Shown here: in pieces, positions 56,981-64,000 of the stretch
Layout of the letters: the number at the start of each line of letters is the position of its first letter
How positions within the stretch are numbered: the first letter of the stretch is position 1
DNA from: Mantamonas sphyraenae
Lineage: Eukaryota; CRuMs; Mantamonadidae
Assembly (NCBI GenBank): GCA_026936335.1
Contig: JAPMXV010000034.1
Coordinates: 62,001 to 126,000 of the forward strand
DNA length: 64,000 nt
Reading direction: 5' to 3'
Translations under genes and position numbers: made by a program
Notes under the pieces: model-generated
Told to the model about the DNA's origin: nothing
Database searches by the model: none
What the model saw: only the letters and a program-made list of their open reading frames with translations

Positions 56981-57670
56981 ATGAACATCCCGTGGTACTG
57001 GTTTGGCAGTGCCCACCCGTTCCCCACTCTGCTGCTCACCATGATGCTGTCGGTGACCATGACACTGTCCGCTCTGGGCGCGTACGCGCTGCCAGAGTGG
57101 CGTGACATCCTCAGCTTTGTCTTTATTGCCTCCATTTTCCACCTGTGGGAGTATGCCCACCGTGCACTGTACCACCCGGGCGACATCAGCACCGATGCCT
57201 TTCTGCTCAATCACAGCAAGGAGTTCCACATGGCCTACGCGGCCGCCGTAACCGAGTGGACTCTGGAGCGCCTCTTCTTTCCCGGCCTGCGAATTCCCGC
57301 TCTCTTCTGGATAGGCCTGCTTGGCACTCTGATTTCCCAGGGCATCCGCACACTGGGCATGATCACTGCGGCCAGCAACTTCACCCATCTCGTTTCCTTC
57401 AGGAAGAAGGAAACCCACACCCTTGTCACCACAGGCATCTACTCCGTCCTTCGTCACCCGGGCTACTTTGGCTACTATTGGTGGTCGGTGTTCCACCAAA
57501 TCATGCTCTGCAATCCCATCTGCACCCTTGGCTTTGCCTATGTCTCCTACGTCTTCTTTGAAGACCGTATCACCAACGAGGAGCGTGCCCTGTCCTCTCC
57601 CGAATTCTTCGGCGAGCAGTACACTGCCTACCGCGCTCGTGTTGGCACCGGCATCCCGCTCATCAAGTAA
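56981..57670 (+). CDS. Isoprenylcysteine carboxyl methyltransferase (ICMT)-like
   Basis: Methylates the prenylated cysteine of CaaX proteins in the ER membrane. Intronless, 229 residues. The N-terminal half is hydrophobic (membrane helices). The catalytic C-terminus has TLVTTGIYSVLRHPGYFGYYWWSV, the RHPxYxG motif, then EERALSSPEFFGEQYTAYRARVGTGIPLI, the conserved E-E...Y..Y motif. HLWEYAHRALYHP is also typical. A 16-base C run stands just before the ATG. It is upstream of a gene on the same strand (110 bp). Confidence 0.92.
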   Translation: MNIPWYWFGSAHPFPTLLLTMMLSVTMTLSALGAYALPEWRDILSFVFIASIFHLWEYAHRALYHPGDISTDAFLLNHSKEFHMAYAAAVTEWTLERLFFPGLRIPALFWIGLLGTLISQGIRTLGMITAASNFTHLVSFRKKETHTLVTTGIYSVLRHPGYFGYYWWSVFHQIMLCNPICTLGFAYVSYVFFEDRITNEERALSSPEFFGEQYTAYRARVGTGIPLIK

Positions 57671-57781
57671 ACACACCCTTTGGCAACTCCATCATGTCAT
57701 CTCATGGTCGTTTCCTCCTCTCTCCCTCTGTGCTCGAGTGTGCGCAGGTCGGGTCAGCGCAACACCTGCACCCGCAACAAA

Positions 57782-59392
57782 ATGCAACTCACCATCCGCA
57801 CAGTGAGCATCATCCTGTGCATGGTCACCCTCACATGGCTCACCTACTTTCTCATTTACAGTGTGGCATCCATGAACAAGGCCAACCACGGTGACAGCGG
57901 CGTCCAGGACAACCCACCCCTGGGCGACTCGGACCAGGACGAGCAAAAGGTCATTGTGAGCTCAACTGCAGACGTAAGCCTCATTGGATGAGTGGATGGG
58001 AGATGGGAGAGCCGGCGACTCGTCCTTCCATCTCATTCCCACTCACACCCCCCCCCCCCCCTCTGCGACCAGCAACTGGTGTTTGTCAAGACGCCCATTG
58101 CGCAGGTCTCCTTTGTCATCCCATTCAGTGCCACAGACACCACCCCACTTTTACTACGCACCCTCGAATCCATCAAATCACAGTCCACCGGCTCCTGGGA
58201 GGTTGTTGTTGTCGTCGACGGCGCTGCTGCCAAGCTCGACCTCGCCAGTCTCGCAGACGTCCTCGACACCATGGATGACCGTGTATGTTCATCCCTGTGC
58301 CATCACCGTCATCGTGCATGCATACAATTTCCCCGCTGTTTACCTTGTGGCTAACACCGCCTGTGCTGGGCACTGGCGCTTGGTGTTCACTACCCCCCTT
58401 GCAGTTGCGCATTGTGCACAAGTCCCAGTCGACCGGCGTCGCACACGCTCTCAACGTCGGTATCCACCGTGCAAGAGGCATCTGGATACAGCCGCTGCTC
58501 AGTGGAGTCACCTGTGCGCCTGATCTGCTTCAGCAGTACTTCCTGGAGCTTGGGGCGCAGCGAAAGTAAGCTCAAGCGGTTACTCTGGAAAGGGTTCGCG
58601 CTTTCGCGCTTTCAACCGCCTCTCCTCACTTACACTCGATGTCCACTCTTGCCCAACAGCGCCAGTCTCTCGTCTACGGCCAACACCTACAATGTGGTGG
58701 TACCCCAGGTGGTTCGTGCTCGCGACACGTCTGACAGTGTGAGCGGTGCCTCGGAGTCCGGCTCGTCCTCCCACACACCGGTGGCTGAGTACGATCCGGT
58801 GTCCATTACCAACCACAATGTGTTTGGCTCCTTGGCCATGTTTACCAAGGTTCTGTGGCAGATCACAGGTGGTTTCTCCCCTCACCTGCCCGCTCACTTT
58901 CACTGGGACTTTTGGATCCGCTGCGAACGCCGCATGGGAATCCGTCCTGCCTCTGTCCAGGCCCGCATCTTTACCATATCTGTCCCTTCTGCCACCTCCC
59001 ATCTCGACGCGGGACTCGCATACTCCCTGTTTATCACCGTACAACCCAGTGTCTTTAAACCTCGACGTGTCCTCCAAGCCCACCATCGCATCATGAAGGA
59101 TGCCCACGCTCTGCCCTTTAGCACCTTTCTGCGTGCGGCTGTGGATAACTTTGAGGACTGCGCTGCTGTGTGGCTTTGGCGAGCACTCTCCTGCATGGAC
59201 ACCGAGAATTGGTGCGCCGGCATGGAAACCCTCGACGTCCTTCGCCAGGCCAATTGGCTGCGTGACTCCCACGACTGGCAACCCTTGTTTTATGTGGCCA
59301 AGATTGAACAGAAGCTGGGTCACAAAGCACGCGCCGCCCTTGCCATCCAGCGGCTGCACGAACAGTTTGCCGGATTGCGAGGCCACATCTGA
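57782..59392 (+). CDS. Type II membrane glycosyltransferase, GT2-like
   Basis: Four exons: 57782-57973, 58073-58282, 58405-58565, 58660-59392; 431 residues. A signal anchor (IILCMVTLTWLTYFLIYSV) is followed by the GT-A start VSFVIPFSATDTTPLLLRTLESIKSQSTGSWEVVVVVDG. Next is VHKSQSTGVAHALNVGIHRARGIWIQPLLSG, the position where GT2 enzymes show LNxGxxxAxGxYIxxxDxDD. The DxD motif is not evident (ILSG), so activity is doubtful. FHWDFWIRCERR may replace the ED..L region. The second intron has a 14-base C tract before its acceptor. Golgi or ER location is inferred. A non-catalytic relative is possible. Confidence 0.65.
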
Positions 59393-59466
59393 CTGAACGA
59401 TTGGGGTTTGGGGTTTGAACAACGTCGTTTTACAGTACATTTTTCTGTTTCCTCGCAATCGATCTC

Positions 59467-62132
59467 TCATCCAAACGGGTTGTACTGCTGCTGCTGCTGC
59501 TGCTGCGGCTGGCTGTTCTGCGATCCGCCACCAAACGGGTTTCGCTGTCCTCCGCCGAATCCGCCGCCTCCGCCCTGCTGCTGTCCTCCAAATCCACCGC
59601 CTCCATTGTATCCGCCCTGCTGCTGGCCTCCGAATCCACCGCCTCCGAATCCACCCTGCTGTTGCTGGCCGCCGAAACCCCCGCCGCCTCCAAAGCCACC
59701 TCCGCCTCCTTGCTGTCCACCAAAGCCTCCTCCTCCACCGCCTCCCTGCTGGAACGGGTTGAAGCTCTGCTGCTGTTGCTGCTGTTGCTGCTGGCCTCCA
59801 AAGCCGCCGCCTCCTCCAAAGCCCCCTCCGTTTCCGCTCATGGAACGGCCAATGCTCCCTGTGCTTCCGCCTGTTGTCTGCTGCTGAATGTTGCCGCCTC
59901 CGTTGCCTCCGCCAAATCCGCCTCCAAATCCGCCGCCGTTGCCACCATTGGAGTTTCCAAACCCGCCGCCGTTGCCTCCGCCAAACTCGCTGTTTCCGCC
60001 GCCACTGAAGCCGCCAAAGTCCGACTTGAGGTCTGCAAACGCGCTGTACTTGTTGTCCGACCCTGTGTTGCCGTTGTCCTTCTGTGTCTCCTCCTCTTCC
60101 TGCACCTCTTGCTGCTTCTGGTGTGCAAACACAATCGGGCCGCTCGAGTCCACCTGCTGCTGCTGGCCGCCACCGAAGGATCCAAACTGTCCTCCACCTC
60201 CTCCTCCGCCCCCGAATCCTACGTTGTTGCCTCCAAAGCCACCTCCGAAGCCGCCGCCCTGTTGCTGCTGCTGCTGCCCGCCTCCAAAGCCGCCCTGGTT
60301 CATGTTGCCTCCAAAGCCTCCCTGGTTGCCGCCAAAGCCTCCCTGGTTGCCTCCGTTGAAACCTCCCTGGTTGCCTCCTCCGAAGCCAACCTGCTGCTGC
60401 TGCTGTGGGCCGCCAAAGCCACCGCCGTTGTTGAACCCTCCTCCGTTGAAGCCGCCTTGGTTGCCTCCGTTGAAGCCTCCTTGGTTGAAGCCTCCCTGGT
60501 TGCCTCCGTTGATGAAGCCTCCCTGGTTACCTCCGTTGTTAAAGCCTCCCTGGTTGCCTCCGTTGTTGCTGGGGCCCAGTTCAAACAGTTCCAGGATTGA
60601 GCTCTTCTTGTTGTTCTTTCCGTTCTGTTGCTGACCCTTCTGCTCTTCTTCTCCGCCGTTGGTGGATTGCTGGAGCTGGAACATGCCTTCTTCCTCCTCG
60701 TCTCCGTTGTCCTGGTCCTCGCTAACCTCCGAGTCAAAGTTGATCAGATCCGAGCCCGATTCCTGCTTCATCGGCTGCCCCTTCCTGCCCTTGGCCTGCT
60801 TGGGCTGCGACGGGCTGTCGGTCTCACCAAATGCTCCAAAGCCTCCGCCCTGGTTGTTGTCTTCCGTCTTTGGGGTCGTTTTGGATGTGCTGGTGGTGGA
60901 GTTTGGACGTTGTTTGAGTCCACCGACGACACGCTGCGCACCGACGACGATCGCTGCACCGTGCGTCGTCCTCCTCCAATCCCACCCGTGCCTGCCATCT
61001 CTCCTTTGGGCGACGACGTCGTGCGCTTGCGCGTGCTCGCCGAACGGCGCACGCTTTTGCTGCGCTTCTTTTCGCTCAGCACTTCGGCCAGGTTCTGTGT
61101 GCAGCCTCCGTGTCAGTCCCACATGGCCCTATGCCAGCCTATCTCCTTGACCCGCTTCCCCCCTCCAATACGCAGCGATGCTTGGCTGCTGCTGCAAGCC
61201 GTTGCGTGCTCACTGCGTCCAACTGTTCGCCTGCGCCGGCGTCCCAGCGTGGGAGGGAAATCGCAAGCGGGACACACACTGATTCTTCTCGCCCCTTCAC
61301 AGCGCGATGTGTGCATGCGCCTCCATCCACATCCACTTACAGCTGCATTCTCGTCCAGATCTTCCTGCGTTGGCTCGCTGCGGGTGTTTGGTGCACATGC
61401 ATGGTCAGCGGAAGGAAACGCAGGCATGGAACGAGATCTCGGCCAATTCCGACCGAGTGGGGCCCGGCTCCAAACGCCGCCACGGACACTCACCTGTACC
61501 AGAACTTCTGCGTGTACTTGGCCTTCATAAAGTCAAGCAGGGCCGCAGTGTCCTTGGGGTCGGGCAGGCTGTTGCGCTTCGGATCGAACTGTGCAAGGTA
61601 CGTCTTCTTGGCCAGCTCGTTGCCGCCGACCTTGAGCCGCTCCACTTCTTCTTCCGTGAACGTGGCCATGCCGATGCTCTTCACGCGATGGGTCATTTGA
61701 GAGCTATGTGTGTGTACGCACGTGTGTGTGTGTGTGTCATGCCTGTGTGTCAGCTTGTGTTGCCTGTACCTTCCCACAGCGGCGTCGCAACGTCGCGTCG
61801 TCTGAAAACGCCCCGCTCCCACCGTCATTTCCGTCGCCGGCGCCCGGTCCCGCACACACGCATCGCCAACCTACTGCAGTCCTGCACAGCTGCTGCACAC
61901 AAAGATGTCAAAGTTGAGACACACATATTGGGGTCCCTGTGTGTCATGTGCGTGCCCCGCTGCCGTGTCAGCGCGCGCCAAAAAGCCACTCCCGCAAACA
62001 CAGTCCTCCGCCGTCACGTACGCGCTCGTTGCATTCCATGCATCGCTTGTTCCCTTCGTATTTCAGCAGACTGCGGATCGTTGCCACTTGTTTGTCCACC
62101 TTTTTGGGTTTCTTCAACGTGTTGCGCGACAT
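59467..62132 (-). CDS. AGFG1: ArfGAP with FG/GGF repeats (AGFG/HRB-like), one unresolved frame change
   Basis: ArfGAP-domain protein of the clathrin-adaptor class. Exons: 62132-62022, 61936-61875, 61703-61494, 61377-61341, 61094-59467. The ArfGAP domain is split over exons 1-3: zinc ligands in KRCMECNER and VCSSCAGLHS, arginine-region HRVKSIGMATFTEEEV, then GGNELAKKTYL and FWY. The C-terminal 400 residues are Gly/Phe/Asn/Gln repeats (NQGGFNGG, GGGFGGQQ) with NPF motifs (FNPFQQGG, YNPFG), which bind EH domains in AGFG1. Between RRTVQRSSS and KTEDNNQGG (about 60880-60970) the frame shifts by one and no convincing intron explains it. It may be a sequence error or an overlooked splice. Confidence 0.88.
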
Positions 62133-62413
62133 CTGCGTGTGTTTTGGGGTGTCAGTTCTTCTCTCCTTGCATCCGCGCCGGCATCCCACTCGATGAGTCC
62201 ACCACTTGTTTGACACAGTATGCCACATCTATGCATGAACCCACATTGTCCTTTAGTTTTGTTGGTTTGTGCGGGGCGGGGTTCATTTCATTCCATCTTC
62301 GTTTCGACCGACTCCCCACACCCCCTTCGGGCCCCTTCCAATTCCCACTCGTTCCAAATGACACACTCCGTGCATTTGCTTTGTGTGCTTCCGAGTCTGT
62401 GTGTGCACAATGA

Positions 62414-63410
62414 CTACATCCCAAGTTTACCCAGACTGTGCATCCTCTCCTGCCCGATCTTGGACACGGCCGCTGCCATGTGCTCAAACATGCTTTGGCA
62501 TCCATCCGACGCCAGTTTTACCACTTGCTCAAAGTTGTCTGTGTGCAGTTTGGCGTCCATTTGCAACGCCATGATTTTGCCCGACTGCGGCAAGATCGCA
62601 AGGGTCAGGTCAGCGCCCCCCGCGGAGGCCTCGACGTAATTCAAATCTGCAGGTGTGTGGTTGTGTGCACGAAAGAGAGAGAGAGTGTGTGTGTGAGTGT
62701 GTGAGAGAGAGTGTGTGTGTCCAGCATTGTGTGTGGTGTGCGTCGCCACACTGGAGGCGGCTCTGGCGCGTCGATACCGTTACAGCACACACTGCCTTTC
62801 ACCTACCAAGCAACGCATTCCCGTCCACATAACCTGCGCTGCACGCACAAACAAAATCGTTCATGGGCACACCTGCGTCCACCAGCGCCAGCGTAGCTGC
62901 GTTGATAGCTGCGCTGCGAAGTGACCCGTCCGACTGCAACACCTGGACGTAGATGTCGATCTGGCTGCGTGGAAACAGCTCTGTCTGGATGACGCCCTCA
63001 AACGTTTGCTTGATTACAGACGACATCTCCTGTGCTTTCCTGTGGCGTGTGCACAGGCACCGCGTGAGCAAAGCGGCCTCTTCGTATGTTCTTCCGCAGC
63101 CCGCAGCCCGCAGCCGCAGACACCCCCCTTACCTGTTGTTCTTGCTGCTTGCTTTGCGTTGCGCCGTGCTAAACGCAGCCGTACTGTACTGGCACGTGAT
63201 TACAGCACGCTCATGCGAGCTCTTTGCACGTTGCTTGAGCTCTCGAGGTCCGTGCACCACAGCAATCACCCTGCTGTTGCCCAACTGGAAGTATGCCGAG
63301 CCATCTGCTCGCTGAAACGGCGACAGCACACAGCGCACCTTGCGCAGCTCTCCTGCACGCCGGCCGTCCAACCGCAAGCCCTCGGGCGACACGAACTCAC
63401 TTCGCGACAT
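62414..63410 (-). CDS. EXOSC4: Exosome core RNase PH subunit RRP41
   Basis: Subunit of the RNA exosome ring. Exons: 63410-63133, 63039-62807, 62646-62414; 247 residues, against 245 in human. Conserved parts: RLDGRRAGELRKVRCVLS, ADGSAYFQLGNSRVIAVVHGPRE, CQYSTAAFSTAQRK, RSQIDIYVQVLQSDGS, AGVPMNDFVCACSAGYVDG, and the C-terminal ALQMDAKLH. All three splice phases close. CT/TG microsatellites lie in the second intron. The AGFG-like gene starts 281 bp downstream on the same strand. Confidence 0.96.
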
Positions 63411-63611
63411 GAAAAATCTCGAGGCGGCGTTTGGTCTGGTCTGCTTTGCGCAAATCTTCGTCCTGCAGGTTGAACAAGACACAGCACACTCTTGTTCAGC
63501 CACGATACTTCTCTTGTGTCCCAAGACGATCTCTGCTCGTGCAAATCACCCGTTTTGTTTTGCTCCCGTCTTCCTTCCCAAGCCTCTCTCCTCCCCAATT
63601 CGTCCACCAGA

Positions 63612-64000
63612 TCACTTCTTGGTCGAGTTGAGGTTTTCCAAGATGGCCACGCCGCCGAGGCCGCCGGCGGCACACACAGAGATCATGGAGTACTTGTTGC
63701 CCGTACGCCTGAGGTCGTTGGCGGCGGCGGTGACAATACGACCACCGGTGGCGGCAAAGGGGTGGCCAATGGCAATGGATGACCCGTTGGGGTTGATCTT
63801 CTCGGCTGGGATGGTGCCCAGGGCGCCGTCGAGACCCAGGACGTCCTTGCAGAAGCTTTCGCTTTCGAGCACCTTGATGGTGGACAGGCACTGGGCAGCA
63901 AAGGCCTCGTGCATCTCCACGGTGTCAATGTCGTCCAGAGTCAGACCAGCCTTGGCCAGAGCCTGCGGGATGGCCACGGCGGGCGCCAGCAGCAGCTGGG
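63612..64000 (-). CDS. Thiolase (acetyl-CoA acyltransferase), C-terminal part, 5' end outside window
   Basis: The last ~129 residues of a thiolase; the rest lies beyond the window. The C-terminal signatures are present: EMHEAFAAQ (with the catalytic-site NEAF-like HEAF as in the trifunctional-enzyme beta group), NPNGSSIAIGHPFAATGGR and SVCAAGGLGG, with the second catalytic cysteine. Which thiolase is meant (HADHB/ACAA2-like or acetyl-CoA acetyltransferase) is not settled; HEAF and FAATG favour the HADHB-like class. It is probably mitochondrial, but the targeting sequence is unseen. Confidence 0.9.
   Translation of the reverse strand, partial: QLLLAPAVAIPQALAKAGLTLDDIDTVEMHEAFAAQCLSTIKVLESESFCKDVLGLDGALGTIPAEKINPNGSSIAIGHPFAATGGRIVTAAANDLRRTGNKYSMISVCAAGGLGGVAILENLNSTKK

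Noticed and set aside
59467-60600. CRISPR-like or tandem-repeat array
   Set aside because: The repetition is the GGF/NQGG protein repeat of the AGFG-like gene; units vary and there are no spacers.

Overview
The window is a gene-dense stretch of nuclear DNA from a unicellular eukaryote. Genes carry spliceosomal GT-AG introns, mostly about 55 to 180 bp. The proteins are plainly eukaryotic: SF3A1, PSMA5, GAR1, UTP21, POLA2, EXOSC4, TRAPPC8, APC13 and the GPI transamidase subunit GAA1. GMF, a coactosin-like ADF-H protein, a BAR protein and an AGFG-type ArfGAP fit a free-living amorphean protist (opisthokont, apusomonad or amoebozoan grade). UQCC1 and a mitochondrial uS5 imply an aerobic mitochondrion. 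The genus is not determined. I support about 38 protein genes in 64 kb, with exon chains checked by reading phase for nearly all of them.

Layout, left to right. 1-14.7 kb: SF3A1 (5' end outside), CDP-DAG synthase, HDHD3-like HAD hydrolase, TTC5, a GT61-like glycosyltransferase, coactosin-like, an SPFH protein, a coilin-like nuclear protein, APC13, an ApaG protein, PSMA5. 14.9-26.7 kb: a DegT/DnrJ sugar aminotransferase of bacterial type, GAR1, a C2HC zinc-finger protein, UTP21, UQCC1, a possible Byr4/Bfa1-like protein. 27-36 kb: two unrecognised proteins, a leucine-rich-repeat membrane protein, a PX-ankyrin protein, mitochondrial uS5, and a protein-free interval with two candidate intronic C/D snoRNAs. 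36-50 kb: POLA2, GAA1, an unrecognised membrane protein, TRAPPC8, a membrane-anchored sedolisin. 49-59 kb: a SAM methyltransferase, a secreted Cys-rich protein, cornichon, GMF, a BAR protein, thioredoxin, a DUF4349 protein, an ICMT-like methyltransferase, a GT2-like protein. 59-64 kb: AGFG-type ArfGAP, EXOSC4, and the 3' end of a thiolase.

The genes do not form one pathway. Themes recur: RNA processing and ribosome biogenesis (SF3A1, GAR1, UTP21, EXOSC4, coilin-like, snoRNAs), secretory traffic and the Golgi (TRAPPC8, cornichon, AGFG, two glycosyltransferases, GAA1), and actin or membrane shape (coactosin-like, GMF, BAR). Several divergent pairs have start codons 13-170 bp apart, so shared promoters are likely, and convergent genes can end within 50 bp of each other.

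Items most worth a second look: two C/D-box snoRNA candidates inside introns of a transcript with no evident protein; three apparent single-base reading-frame breaks in conserved genes; a GMF gene whose first coding exon is only the ATG; and bacterial-type proteins (DegT aminotransferase, DUF4349, a SAM methyltransferase) embedded among ordinary eukaryotic genes.
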